NCBI RefSeq assembly: GCF_017573545.1
Contig: NZ_JAGEOK010000009.1
Coordinates: forward strand, 62,001 to 126,000
DNA: 64,000 bases
Reading direction: 5' to 3'
From: Actinomadura nitritigenes
Lineage (GTDB): Bacteria > Actinomycetota > Actinomycetes > Streptosporangiales > Streptosporangiaceae
In this document: positions 1-9,124 of the stretch, in pieces
Layout: each line of letters opens with the position of its first letter
How positions within the stretch are numbered: the stretch's first letter is position 1
The notes under the pieces: generated by a model
The model's database searches: none
What the model saw: the letters and a program-made list of their open reading frames with translations, nothing else
What the model was told of the DNA's origin: nothing
Position numbers and translations under genes: made by a program

Positions 1-375
1 CTTCTCGGTCGGCACGTGCCCGGTCTCTTCGAGCAGCGGCATGTAGACCATCGAGGCGGTGTCGCACTGGGCGCCCGGGTACCGGTTCCAGTACCAGGTG
101 CCGCCGAAGTCGCCGCCCTTCTCGACGATCCGGACGTCGGCGACGCCGGCCTCCTTCAGCCGGGCGCCGGTGACGAGCCCGGCGAACCCGCCGCCGACGA
201 ACGCCACGGTGACGTGGTCGGTGCGCGGCTCGCGGGGCGTGACGGGGAGGTAGGGGTCGGTGAGGTAGCGGGCGAACCGGCCGGTGAGCCGCTGGTACTG
301 GGCGTTGCCGTCGGGGCGGAGCCGCTTGTCGCGTTCGGCGCGGTACGTGCGGCGGAGGGCTTCCTTGTCGATCAT
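1..375 (-). CDS. Flavin-containing (Baeyer-Villiger type) monooxygenase, N-terminal part
   Basis: Only the first 125 codons lie in the window; the gene runs off the left edge. The protein starts [18 protein letters not shown] and reaches a Rossmann FAD-binding motif GGGFAGL at about residue 61, then [15 protein letters not shown] at about residues 90-104. That second motif is typical of Baeyer-Villiger monooxygenases of the cyclohexanone monooxygenase type. The family oxidises ketones to esters or lactones with NADPH and O2 in the cytosol. The diagnostic FxGxxxHxxxW motif would lie downstream of the visible part, so assignment within the flavin monooxygenases is inferred. It is divergent from the AMP nucleosidase gene. 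Confidence 0.8.
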   Translation of the reverse strand, partial: MIDKEALRRTYRAERDKRLRPDGNAQYQRLTGRFARYLTDPYLPVTPREPRTDHVTVAFVGGGFAGLVTGARLKEAGVADVRIVEKGGDFGGTWYWNRYPGAQCDTASMVYMPLLEETGHVPTEK

Positions 376-467
376 GCACGCTCCGGGGGCGGGGCCTGCG
401 GGCGGGCGCGCGCGCTCGCCCTCGTCCAGAACAGAATGACATTCACGACCGTCCGAAGGCGACACTC

Positions 468-1814
468 GTGAACGATCCACCGCTCTCCGGGCTGTTCGGG
501 CGAAATACGATCACACCGCGGCCGCGGATCGAGGATGCTGGCCTGGGTGCGGAGCCGGAGGAGGGCGCCTGGATGGTCGAGGGAAACGTGCCGGGCACGG
601 TGGGACGGGTCACGACGGCGCCGGCGGGGGCGCAGGCCCCGGCGGTGGAGGAGCTCCTGGACGCCCTGTGCGCCATCGACGCGGACGGCTGGTATCCGGC
701 CATCGACGTCGAACGCCCGTGGTCGTCGGCGAACCCGCACATCACCGGCGAGTTCGCGCGGCCGGGCGCGATCCGGAACTACCTGCGCAGGGAGCTGTCG
801 GCGCTGATCAGGGCGGGCGCGAACGTGACCGTCCGGGCGTCGCGGCGGGCGCTGCCGTTCGACGACCCGGGGTTCTTCGCCGCCCTCGGCGAGGACCACG
901 TCGACCTGCGCGGCAAGAAGCTGTTCCTGTTCGGGCCGGAGCGCATGGCCCTGTCCCTCGACCGGCTCTGGCACTACTGCGGGACTCCCGCCGAGTCCTT
1001 CCAGCGGCACATCCTGTTCACGAACTACGCGATGTACGTCGAGTCGTTCCGGGAGCGGTTCCCCGGCGCGGAGGGGCCGGAGCGCCCCGGCGTCCAGATG
1101 CCCGCCTGGCACCACCGCACCCCCGAGGGGGACGGCGTCAGCCTCGTCGACATCGGGGTCGGCCCGTCCAACGCCAAGACCATCACCGACCACCTGGCGG
1201 TGCTGCGCCCCGACACCATGATCATGGTCGGCCACTGCGGCGGGCTCCGCAACCACCAGCGGCTCGGCGACTACGTGCTGGCCACCGCCTACCAGCGCGC
1301 CGACTACGTGCTGGACGAGGTCCTCTCCACCGACATCCCGGTCATCCCCAACCACCGGCTCAACACCATCCTGCTCGACAGCCTCGAAGCGGCCGGGGCC
1401 GGCTACCGGCTGGGCGTGGTGCACACCACCGGCAACCGCAACTGGGAGTTCAACCAGCGGCGGACGCTCGCGGCGATGAAGGGCGCCCGCTGCATCGCCG
1501 TCGACATGGAGTCGGCGACGATCGCCGCCAACGGGTTCCGCTACCGCATCCCGAACGCGACGCTGCTCTGCGTCTCGGACAAGCCGCTGCACGCCGCGCC
1601 CAAGCTCTCGGACGGTGCGAAGTCCTTCTACGAGACGAGCAAGCGGCGGCACCTCGACATCGCCCTGTCCGCGCTCGAACGGGTGCGCAGCGACTTCCCG
1701 GACGGCCTGCCCAACCAGGACGTGCGGGCGTCCGACGAGCCGCTGCTCGGAACGGAGACCGAGCAGCGGGAGACCCCGCCCGGCGCGGCCCGGGCGGGCG
1801 CTAGTCCAGTGTGA
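468..1814 (+). CDS. amn: AMP nucleosidase
   Basis: Predicted to hydrolyse AMP to adenine and ribose 5-phosphate, a cytosolic purine-salvage and AMP-level control enzyme. The 448-residue product has an N-terminal AMN domain and a C-terminal nucleoside-phosphorylase fold. Recognisable stretches are VGHCGGLRNHQRLGDYVLA, PNHRLNTI, and AVDMESATIAANGFR followed by LLCVSDKPLH, the family's purine/ribose site. The first ~35 residues are poorly conserved-looking, so the in-frame ATG at 573 (MVEGNVPG) is a possible true start. The 3' end overlaps the convergent dehydrogenase gene by 14 bp. Confidence 0.9.
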   Translation: MNDPPLSGLFGRNTITPRPRIEDAGLGAEPEEGAWMVEGNVPGTVGRVTTAPAGAQAPAVEELLDALCAIDADGWYPAIDVERPWSSANPHITGEFARPGAIRNYLRRELSALIRAGANVTVRASRRALPFDDPGFFAALGEDHVDLRGKKLFLFGPERMALSLDRLWHYCGTPAESFQRHILFTNYAMYVESFRERFPGAEGPERPGVQMPAWHHRTPEGDGVSLVDIGVGPSNAKTITDHLAVLRPDTMIMVGHCGGLRNHQRLGDYVLATAYQRADYVLDEVLSTDIPVIPNHRLNTILLDSLEAAGAGYRLGVVHTTGNRNWEFNQRRTLAAMKGARCIAVDMESATIAANGFRYRIPNATLLCVSDKPLHAAPKLSDGAKSFYETSKRRHLDIALSALERVRSDFPDGLPNQDVRASDEPLLGTETEQRETPPGAARAGASPV

Positions 1815-2850
1815 TGACGACCTTCACGTCGTCCTCGTCCGGTGTGAACGCGTCCTGGAACCGCTCCAGCGGCACGCGCCGCGACACCAGCCGGCCGAGC
1901 CAGTCGAGGTCGGCCTCGGCGAGGGCGTCCGCGGCCGCCGCGTAGTGGTCCAGGTTGGCGTTCACCGACCCGACGATCGCGTCGTTCTCCAGCACGAGCT
2001 CCCGGTTGATGCTTCCCGCGTCGACCGTCAGCCGCCGTCCCCTCGGGGACACGCCGGTCAGGCAGACGACCCCGAACGCGCTGGTGGCCGCCATCGCGCC
2101 GAACACCAGCCGCCCGGCGCCGGTCGCCTCGATGACGATGTCTGGCTCGGCGTGCGCGACGGCGGCGTCCATCCCGTCGGCGTGGTACGTCGCGCCGAGG
2201 CTCTTCACCAGCTCCGGCTTCGGGCCGTCCGCCACCTGGTCGAGGACGTGCACGTCGAGCCCCCGCTGGACGCCGAGCAGCGCGGCCAGCAGCCCGATCG
2301 GGCCCGCGCCGGTCACCAGCACGGACCTCGGCTCGTACCAGGCCCGTGCGCCGACCCTCTCCACCTGCTCCCACGCCTTCGCGACCACGGTCGCCGGCTC
2401 CATCAGCACGCCGACGTCCGCGAGCCGCGGGTCCAGCTTCACCGCGTAGCCGGTCTCGACCGTCCACGCCTGGCTCGCGTAGCCGTCGACCTCCTTGATG
2501 CCGCGCTCGGTGTACCGGCCGTTGCGGCACATGTCGAACTGGCCGTGCGCGCACGCCCCGCAGGGCTCCGGGTCGGGCCGCCGCACCACGCCGACCACCA
2601 GGTCGCCCTCGGCGAACCCGCCGCCGGACGGCGCCCGCCGCACCCGGCCGAGCGACTCGTGTCCGATGACCAGCCGGTCATGGCCGGGCGGCGCCCAGCC
2701 GTACTCGCCCGACGCGATCTCCCGGTCCGTGCCGCAGACCCCGACGGCCAGCCCGTCCACCAGCAGCTCGCCGTCGCCCGGCTCCGGATCGGGAACGTCC
2801 CGGACCGACAGGGAGTCCTTCCGCCCGGGGACGACGGTCAAGGCGCGCAT
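1801..2850 (-). CDS. Zinc-type glucose 1-dehydrogenase-like alcohol dehydrogenase
   Basis: A 349-residue medium-chain dehydrogenase beginning MRALTVVPGRKDSL, a start typical of glucose 1-dehydrogenases. Visible motifs are the catalytic-zinc Cys in GVCGTD, GHES, a structural-zinc-like cluster CGACAHGQFDMC, and the Rossmann VTGAGPIGLLA motif at about residue 175. It would oxidise glucose or a related aldose or alcohol with NAD(P). The ATG at 2850 has a strong AAGGAG five bases upstream. An in-frame ATG at 2877 overlaps the stop of the upstream glucoamylase-like gene as ATGA and is an alternative start. The pairing suggests release of glucose by the GH15 enzyme followed by oxidation here (inference). 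Confidence 0.85.
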   Translation of the reverse strand: MRALTVVPGRKDSLSVRDVPDPEPGDGELLVDGLAVGVCGTDREIASGEYGWAPPGHDRLVIGHESLGRVRRAPSGGGFAEGDLVVGVVRRPDPEPCGACAHGQFDMCRNGRYTERGIKEVDGYASQAWTVETGYAVKLDPRLADVGVLMEPATVVAKAWEQVERVGARAWYEPRSVLVTGAGPIGLLAALLGVQRGLDVHVLDQVADGPKPELVKSLGATYHADGMDAAVAHAEPDIVIEATGAGRLVFGAMAATSAFGVVCLTGVSPRGRRLTVDAGSINRELVLENDAIVGSVNANLDHYAAAADALAEADLDWLGRLVSRRVPLERFQDAFTPDEDDVKVVITLD

Positions 2851-2873
2851 GCCGTTCTCCTTCGGTTCTCTCT

Positions 2874-4688
2874 TCATGTCCCGGCGCCCGCGCCCGCGGC
2901 CCGGGACGCCTCCGCCGCCGCGGCCGTGCCGCTCAGATGCCGCGCGGTGTTGACCAGCCCGACGTGCGAGTACGCCTGCGGGGTGTTGCCGACCTGCCGC
3001 CCCGCCGCCGTGTCGTACTCCTCGCTCAGCAGCCCGAGATCGTTGCGCAGGCCGAGCAGCCGCTCGAACAGCTCCGTCGCCCGCTCGCGCCGGCCGATCC
3101 CGTTCAGCGCGTCCGCGAACCAGAACGTGCAGGCCAGGAACGCGCCCTCCGACCCCGGCAGCCCGTCGACGCCGCCGTCGGCCGCCGGGTCGTACCGCAG
3201 CACGAACCCGTCCCGGTACAGCTCGCGCTCCACCGCCTCCACGGTGCCGACGACGCGCGGGTCCCCCCACGGCAGGAATCCCGTCGCCGGGATCAGCAGC
3301 AGCGCCGCGTCCAGCCCTCTCGACCCGTAGAACTGCGTGAACGTGCCCCGGTCGGCGTCGTAGCCGTGGTCGCACACGTCCGCGTGGATCCGGTCGCGCA
3401 GCGCCCGCCACCGCGCGGCGGGCCCGTCCAGCCCGTGCTGCTCGACGCCGCGGACGGCCGCGTCGACGCCCGCCCACGCGAGCACCTTCGAGTGCACGAA
3501 GTGGCGGCGGTCGCCGCGCACCTCCCACAGCCCGTTGTCCGGCTCGTCCCAGTGCCCTTCGAGGAAGTCGAGCAGCGCCTTCTGCACGTCCCACGCGCTC
3601 TGCACCGCGCCGACGCCGGACTCCCGGGCGAGGTGCAGGCCGTGCAGGACCTCCCCCCAGGTGTCCAGCTGGAACTGGCCGGACGCGGCGTTGCCGGCCC
3701 GCACCGGCGACGCGCCCTCGTACCCGCCGAGCCAGTCGAGGGTGGACTCGGGGAGCCGCCGCGTCCCGTCGATCCCGTACATGATCTGCAGCTCGGCGGG
3801 GTCGCCGGCGACGGCGCGCAGCAGCCACTCGCGCCACGCCCGCGCCTCCTCGACGAACCCGGTGCCGAGCAGCGCCTGCAGTGTGAACGTCGCGTCGCGC
3901 AGCCAGCAGAACCGGTAGTCCCAGTTGCGCGGCCCGCCGAGCCGCTCCGGCAGCGACGTGGTCGCGGCGGCGACGATCCCGCCGGTCGGCCGGTAGGTGA
4001 GGCCCTTCAGCGTGATCAGGGAGCGGCGGACGGCGTCGTCCCAGCGCCCGTCGTAGCGGAAGCCGCCCGTCCACTCCGCCCAGAACGCCTCGGTGTCGCG
4101 CAGCGCCTGCTCCGGCTCGACCTCCCTGGGGCGCGGCTCATGCGACGGCTTGTAGGTCAGGACGAACGGGACGCGGTCCCCGGCCGACACCGCGAACTCG
4201 CCGACGGTCGCCATGTCGCGGCCCTCCAGCGGGACGGGCGTGCTCAGCCACGCCGCGTCCGGTCCCGCGACCGCCTCCCACCGGCCGTCCAGGCGCCGCA
4301 CCCACGGGACGATGCGGCCGTAGTCGAACCGGAGCCGCAGCTCCGTCCGCATCGGCACCCGCCCGCTGACGCCCTCGACGATCCGGACCACGTCGGCCGC
4401 CTCGCCGCGCGGCGGCATCGTGTCGATCAGGCGGACGGTGCCGTCCGGGGTGTCCCATTCGGTCTCGAGGATCAGCGTGTCCCCGCGGTACCGGCGGCGC
4501 GTGCACCTCCCGCCGGACGCGGGCGCCGTCCGCCAGAACCCGGCGGTGCCGTCGCCGAGCAGCGCGGCGAAGCAGGCCGGGGAGTCGAACCTCGGCAGGC
4601 ACAGCCAGTCGATCGAGCCGTCGGCGCCCACGAGGGCCGCCGTGTGGAGATCGCCCAGCAGCCCGTAGTCCTCGATGCGCAGCGCCAA
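2874..4688 (-). CDS. Glycoside hydrolase family 15 protein (glucoamylase/trehalase-like)
   Basis: A 604-residue cytosolic protein without a signal peptide. It opens with LRIEDYGLLGDLHTAALVGADGSIDWLCLPRFDSPA split over its first ~38 residues, the hallmark N-terminal segment of actinobacterial GH15 proteins, and continues with the (alpha/alpha)6 barrel region (NWDYRFCWLRDATFTL around residue 255, and GCYLSTFWF-like LACTFWFADAL near the C-terminus). Actinobacterial members include trehalases and glucan-acting glucosidases, so the exact substrate is not settled. It is the first gene of a two-gene unit with the downstream dehydrogenase (ATGA overlap). Confidence 0.88.
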   Translation of the reverse strand: MALRIEDYGLLGDLHTAALVGADGSIDWLCLPRFDSPACFAALLGDGTAGFWRTAPASGGRCTRRRYRGDTLILETEWDTPDGTVRLIDTMPPRGEAADVVRIVEGVSGRVPMRTELRLRFDYGRIVPWVRRLDGRWEAVAGPDAAWLSTPVPLEGRDMATVGEFAVSAGDRVPFVLTYKPSHEPRPREVEPEQALRDTEAFWAEWTGGFRYDGRWDDAVRRSLITLKGLTYRPTGGIVAAATTSLPERLGGPRNWDYRFCWLRDATFTLQALLGTGFVEEARAWREWLLRAVAGDPAELQIMYGIDGTRRLPESTLDWLGGYEGASPVRAGNAASGQFQLDTWGEVLHGLHLARESGVGAVQSAWDVQKALLDFLEGHWDEPDNGLWEVRGDRRHFVHSKVLAWAGVDAAVRGVEQHGLDGPAARWRALRDRIHADVCDHGYDADRGTFTQFYGSRGLDAALLLIPATGFLPWGDPRVVGTVEAVERELYRDGFVLRYDPAADGGVDGLPGSEGAFLACTFWFADALNGIGRRERATELFERLLGLRNDLGLLSEEYDTAAGRQVGNTPQAYSHVGLVNTARHLSGTAAAAEASRAAGAGAGT

Positions 4689-4846
4689 CCCTCACCTCCG
4701 TGCTCGGTATCCCGTCTCCTCCGTACCCATGGGTCCGGAACCATGCGGGGCCGCGGGCGATTCACCCCGCCGCGGGCCGAATGGAGGCCGTGTTCACGGG
4801 CACCCAGGCAGAGAGGGCCGGACGCAGTACGGAGAGGGGACAGACC

Positions 4847-5239
4847 ATGAAGTACGGGCAGTTCATCGCGACGGTCCGCGACAACGGGGACTACAGCGGC
4901 CGCGAGGAGGCCGAGCGCGTCACCGAGGCGGTGCTGAGCGTCCTGCGGGACCGGCTCACCGAGGAGAGCGCCGACCACCTGGCCGCGCAGCTTCCCGAGC
5001 CGCTGGACGAGCTGATGCGCGACCGGGACGCCAAGCGGGCCGAGTCGTACGGGTCGGCGGAGTTCTGCCGCCGGGTCGCCGGGATGACCGGAGCCACCGA
5101 GCGCACCGCCGAATGGGACGCCGACGCCGTGCTCAGCACCGTCGCGGGCACCGTCTCCGGCGGCGAGCTGAACCACCTGCTGAGCCAGCTCCCGTCCGGG
5201 TACGCGCCGTTCTTCGGCAAGAACGAGCTCATGGACTGA
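4847..5239 (+). CDS. DUF2267 family protein
   Basis: A 130-residue acidic protein starting MKYGQFIATVRDNGDYSGREEAERVTEAVLSVL and containing two helical repeats, the second ending in LLSQLPSGYAPFFGKNEL. That is the layout of DUF2267, in which the motif L..QLP recurs (AAQLPEPLDELM, then LLSQLPSGY). The function of the family is unknown; members are common near stress genes in actinobacteria. The ATG is preceded by GGAGAGGGG at a suitable distance. It stands alone between two minus-strand genes. Confidence 0.8.
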   Translation: MKYGQFIATVRDNGDYSGREEAERVTEAVLSVLRDRLTEESADHLAAQLPEPLDELMRDRDAKRAESYGSAEFCRRVAGMTGATERTAEWDADAVLSTVAGTVSGGELNHLLSQLPSGYAPFFGKNELMD

Positions 5240-5264
5240 CCCGCGGGGACCGCCCGCTCCGGCC

Positions 5265-6074
5265 TCACGGGGCGAGGACGGCGACCGCCTCCAGGTAGGT
5301 GGAGGGGACCTCGACGGTGCCGCCGGGCGCGGCTCCGGCGGCCTCGACGTACCGGGTGAGGCCGGCGGTCAGCGCGTCCCGCCCGGCGGCGTCGAGGACG
5401 TCGAACGCGAGGGTCAGGGGCCCGAAGTGCGCCCGGAAGTAGCCGATCATGTCGCCGGGGGAGCGGAACCGGAACCGCCACCGCCGCTCGGCGCACTCCA
5501 GCGCGGACGCGTGCGGGCCGAGCAGCCGCTCCAGGTGCTTGGCGGTGCCCCACAGGGTGGGCGCCGCGTCCCCGGACGCCCCGGCGGTGTACCGGTCGAC
5601 GAGGCGGAGCAGCTCGCCGAGGAAGCCGTCGGGCGCCCAGCTCGCCAGCGCGATCCGCCCGCCGCGCCGGACGACGCGCAGCAGCTCCGCGGCGGCCCGC
5701 TCCTGGTCGGGGACGTACTGCACGCCGAACGTCGAGACCGCGACGTCGAACGCGCCGTCCGGGTGGGGCAGCGCCAGCGCGTCACCGGTCTCGAACCGCG
5801 CCTCCAGCCCCTCGGCGGCGGCGCGGGCCCGCGCGTGCTCCAGCAGGGCGGGGACGTAGTCGACGCCCGTCACGTCGGCGAACCGGCGGGCGGCGGCGAG
5901 GGCGGTGTTCCCGGTGCCGGTGGCGACGTCGATGACGCGCTCGCCGGGCCGGATCCCGGCGGTCTCGCAGAGCAGCTCGCTCACCAGGAGCCAGCGGTTG
6001 CCGACGCGGGCGTAGTCGCCCCCGGCCCAGGTGCCGCGGGCCCCGGTGTCGACCCCGCCGATGTCGTCGCGCAC
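5265..6074 (-). CDS. Class I SAM-dependent methyltransferase
   Basis: A 269-residue UbiE/Methyltransf_11-type enzyme. Motif I is VIDVATGTGNTAL (about residues 47-59), the acidic end of strand 2 is VTGVDY, motif II is GDALALPHPDGAFDVAVS, and motif III is LRVVRRGGRIALASW. The substrate cannot be read from sequence; the C-terminal half has no features allowing assignment to menaquinone or small-molecule methylation. It is divergent from the HtrA-like protease gene. Confidence 0.85.
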   Translation of the reverse strand: MRDDIGGVDTGARGTWAGGDYARVGNRWLLVSELLCETAGIRPGERVIDVATGTGNTALAAARRFADVTGVDYVPALLEHARARAAAEGLEARFETGDALALPHPDGAFDVAVSTFGVQYVPDQERAAAELLRVVRRGGRIALASWAPDGFLGELLRLVDRYTAGASGDAAPTLWGTAKHLERLLGPHASALECAERRWRFRFRSPGDMIGYFRAHFGPLTLAFDVLDAAGRDALTAGLTRYVEAAGAAPGGTVEVPSTYLEAVAVLAP

Positions 6075-6223
6075 GGTTCGATCTCCCCTCGGTGGCGACC
6101 TTGATCGTCCGACATTCCGGGCATGGCGGACAAGGGCCGCCGAAAATGCGATCGCGTCGCCGCAGGCCGGAAGTGCCTTCCCGCCGGAAAAGGGAAGGAG
6201 CGGATGGGGGAGGGGGAGTTCTG

Positions 6224-7285
6224 GTGGACCGGAACGTGAGGTTGTTCGCGGGGGCCCTGGCGGGGACGGCGCTGCTGCTGGCGGGCTGCGGCGGGGGAGG
6301 CGACGGCGGCAAGGCGCGGACGGCCGCGGCGGCGGCGCCCTCGCCGACCGGCGGCGCCGCGCAGCTCCAGCAGCAGTACGAGCAGGTCGTCTCGTCCGTG
6401 CTGCCCTCGGTCGTGAAGATCGAGACCGACCAGGGCGAGGGGTCCGGCGTCGTCTACGACGACAAGGGCGACATCGTCACGAACGCGCATGTCGTCGCGG
6501 GCGCGAAGCAGATCCGGGTGACGTCCTCCAGCGGCGGCAGCCCGCTGAAGGCGACCCTGGTCGGCTCCTTCGTCGCCGACGACCTCGCGGTGGTGAAGGC
6601 GACCGGCGGCAACCTGCGCCCGGCCGCGTTCGGGGACTCCGCCCAGGCCAGGGTCGGGCAGATCGTGCTCGCCATGGGCAACCCGCTCGGCCTCGCCGGA
6701 AGCGTGACGAACGGCATCGTCTCCGCGCTGAACCGGACGGTGTCCACCAAGCAGGAGGGCGCGTTCCCCGGCGCGACGATCGGCGACGCGATCCAGACCA
6801 GCGCGCCCATCAACCCCGGCAACAGCGGCGGCGCGCTCGTCACGCTGGACGGGCAGGTCATCGGCATCCCCACCGCCGCCGCGTCCGACCCGCAGATCGG
6901 CGGGGCCGCCGCGGGCATCGGATTCGCGGCGCCGAGCGACACCGTCAAGAAGATCGTCCCGCAGCTGATCCAGAGCGGGAAGGTGTCGCAGTCCGGGCGG
7001 GCCGCGATCGGCGCCACCGTCCGCACGATCGTCGACCCGAACAGCGGCCAGAAGACCGCGGTCGCCGTGGTGGACGTGACGAAGGGCGCCGGCGCCGACA
7101 AGGCCGGGATCAAGGCCGGCGACCTGATCGTCTCGGTGAACGGCACCCCGACGCCCGACCAGACCGCGCTGGCCGCCGTGCTGGCGAACCTGAAGCCCGG
7201 CGGCACCGTCAAGGTCCAGGTCGAGGAGCCGAACGGGGCGAAGAAGGACGTCCAGGTCACCCTCGGCGAACTGCCCGGCGGCTGA
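6224..7285 (+). CDS. HtrA/DegP-like trypsin-family serine protease lipoprotein with PDZ domain
   Basis: A 353-residue exported protease. The GTG start follows AGGGGGAG. The N-terminus is a lipoprotein signal ending LLLAGC (Cys22), followed by a low-complexity linker. The trypsin domain shows the triad: His89 in NAHVV, Asp119/120 in DDLAVVKA and Ser201 in GNSGGALV. A PDZ domain covers about residues 255-345 (GIKAGDLIVSVNGTPT). It probably acts in extracytoplasmic protein quality control on the outer face of the membrane. Upstream in-frame codons exist, but the lipobox and ribosome-binding site favour this start. Confidence 0.92.
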   Translation: MDRNVRLFAGALAGTALLLAGCGGGGDGGKARTAAAAAPSPTGGAAQLQQQYEQVVSSVLPSVVKIETDQGEGSGVVYDDKGDIVTNAHVVAGAKQIRVTSSSGGSPLKATLVGSFVADDLAVVKATGGNLRPAAFGDSAQARVGQIVLAMGNPLGLAGSVTNGIVSALNRTVSTKQEGAFPGATIGDAIQTSAPINPGNSGGALVTLDGQVIGIPTAAASDPQIGGAAAGIGFAAPSDTVKKIVPQLIQSGKVSQSGRAAIGATVRTIVDPNSGQKTAVAVVDVTKGAGADKAGIKAGDLIVSVNGTPTPDQTALAAVLANLKPGGTVKVQVEEPNGAKKDVQVTLGELPGG

Positions 7286-7363
7286 TCCGGGGCCGGGCCG
7301 CGGGGTCGGCGGCCGGCGCGGGCCTCGCCCGGCGCACCCGCGCGCCCGGCTACCCGCGCCCGG

Positions 7364-7915
7364 CTACCCGCGCGAGCCCGGCCGTCCGTGCGGGCCCGGT
7401 CGCTTCCCGCGCCCCTGCCGCTCCGCGCCCCTGCGCGCGGCCTCGACGAGCACCCTTCCGACGGCACCGAGGAACACCAGGTCACCGAGCATCTGCAGGG
7501 TCGTCAGGATCCGCGCCGGCGTGGACACCGGCACGATGTCGCCGAACCCGACCGACGAGAACACCGTCACGGTGAAGTACATGGAGTCCACCTTCGACAG
7601 CCGCTCGGAGAAGTGGCCCGGCCCGCCGCTGTCCAGCAGCCGGTACGTCGAGGCGAACACCACCAGGAACACCGTGAGGGACGTCACCAGCGCCTCCAGG
7701 GCGCGCAGCCACGGCGACGACGAGCGGACGATCGCGCGCGCCTGCCAGCCGACCAGCGCGCCGAGGCCCACCAGCGACCCGAACACGGTCAGCGCGGTGG
7801 TGAGCCCGAACCGCACGTCCAGCGGCGCCACGGAGTACAGCGCCACCATGCAGGCCGAGATCACCAGCATGCGCGCGATCGGCCGGACCAGCGGCCGGCG
7901 CCAGGGAGCGTCCAC
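7364..7915 (-). CDS. Potassium channel family membrane protein
   Basis: About 183 residues with four hydrophobic segments and a pore loop TVTVFSSVGFGDIVP, in which SVGFGD resembles the K+ selectivity filter T-V-G-Y/F-G-D. The last helix (ILTTLQMLGDLVFLGAVGRVLVEAA) follows the pore as in Ion_trans_2 proteins. No RCK domain is present, and the C-terminal tail is basic. The GTG at 7915 and the ATG at 7870 are both possible starts; the first transmembrane helix begins at the latter. It is divergent from the glycosyltransferase gene. Confidence 0.82.
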   Translation of the reverse strand: MDAPWRRPLVRPIARMLVISACMVALYSVAPLDVRFGLTTALTVFGSLVGLGALVGWQARAIVRSSSPWLRALEALVTSLTVFLVVFASTYRLLDSGGPGHFSERLSKVDSMYFTVTVFSSVGFGDIVPVSTPARILTTLQMLGDLVFLGAVGRVLVEAARRGAERQGRGKRPGPHGRPGSRG

Positions 7916-7987
7916 ACCCTGTGAATGCCCGCGTTCACGCTCCGTGATGCTGGACGATCGCCGCCGCCGGATGCGAGGCTGCCGGAC

Positions 7988-9124
7988 GTGCTGATCCTGG
8001 GCGTACTGGCAGCGGCCTCCCTCGCGGCCTGGCTCTACCTCGCGGCCGCCCACGGCGGCTTCTGGCGCACCCGGACCGGCCTCCCCGGCGCCGCCGGCCC
8101 GGACCCCGCCCCGGACCCGGATCCGGGCGCGTGGCCGCACGTCGTCGCCGTGATCCCGGCGCGGGACGAGGCCGCCGTCCTGCCCGGCACGCTCCCGACC
8201 GTGCTCGCGCAGCGCTACCCCGGCCGCTTCGAGGTCGTCGTCGTGGACGACGCCAGCACCGACGGCACCGCCGAGGCCGCCGCCCGGCTCGGCGCGTCCC
8301 GGGTCGTCCGGGCCCGCGAGCGGCCCGCCGGCTGGGCGGGCAAGGTATGGGCGATGTCCGAGGGCGTCCGGGCCGCCGGCGAGCCCGGCTTCTACCTGTT
8401 CACCGACGCCGACATCGCCTACGCGCCCGGCACGCTGGCCCGCCTCGTCCGCGCCGCGCACGACCGCGACCTCGTGTCCCGGATGGCCACCCTCAACACC
8501 GCCACCGCCTGGGAGCGCCGGCTCGTCCCCGCCTTCGTGTACTTCTTCGCGCAGCTCTACCCGTTCCGCCGGGTCGCGAGGGGCCGCCGCACCGCCGCCG
8601 CGGCGGGCGGCTGCATGCTCGTCCGCCGCGAGACCCTGGAGGCGGCGGGCGGGCTCGCCGCCGTCCACGACGCGCTCATCGACGACGTCGCGCTCGGCCG
8701 CCTGCTCAAGCGCGCCGGCGCCCGCTGCCGCCTCGACCTCGACCGGGACGTGGTCAGCCGCCGCCCCTACCCGCATCTGGGCGACCTCTGGGCCATGATC
8801 GCCCGCAGCGCCTACCACCAGCTCCGCTACTCGCCCGCGCTGCTGCTCGGCACCGTCCTCGGGCTGCTGCTGGTGTACGCCGTCCCGCCCGTCGCGGGGC
8901 TCGCCGGGCTGGCGGCCCTCAGCCCCCTGCCCGCCGCCGCGGGCCTCCTCGCCTGGGCGCTGATGACCGCCACCTACGTCCCGATCCTCCGCTTCTACGG
9001 CCTGTCCCCGCTGAGGGCGCCGGCCCTGCCGCTGATCGCGCTCATGTACGCCGCGATGACCGTCGACTCCGCCCGGCTGCATCGGAAAGGACGCGGCGGG
9101 GCGTGGAAAGGCCGCGTCAGGTGA
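7988..9124 (+). CDS. HpnB-like family 2 glycosyltransferase
   Basis: A 378-residue membrane-associated GT-A glycosyltransferase with an N-terminal helix, then VAVIPARDEAAVLPGTL, EVVVVDDASTDGTA, the metal-binding FTDADIAY, and IDDVALGRLLKRAG with the catalytic ED-like acid. The C-terminal third has several hydrophobic segments. This arrangement matches the hopene-associated glycosyltransferase HpnB family, implying transfer of a sugar to a membrane lipid. No hopanoid genes are adjacent, so the pathway is unproven. The GTG start opens directly into the membrane helix. Confidence 0.82.
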   Translation: MLILGVLAAASLAAWLYLAAAHGGFWRTRTGLPGAAGPDPAPDPDPGAWPHVVAVIPARDEAAVLPGTLPTVLAQRYPGRFEVVVVDDASTDGTAEAAARLGASRVVRARERPAGWAGKVWAMSEGVRAAGEPGFYLFTDADIAYAPGTLARLVRAAHDRDLVSRMATLNTATAWERRLVPAFVYFFAQLYPFRRVARGRRTAAAAGGCMLVRRETLEAAGGLAAVHDALIDDVALGRLLKRAGARCRLDLDRDVVSRRPYPHLGDLWAMIARSAYHQLRYSPALLLGTVLGLLLVYAVPPVAGLAGLAALSPLPAAAGLLAWALMTATYVPILRFYGLSPLRAPALPLIALMYAAMTVDSARLHRKGRGGAWKGRVR

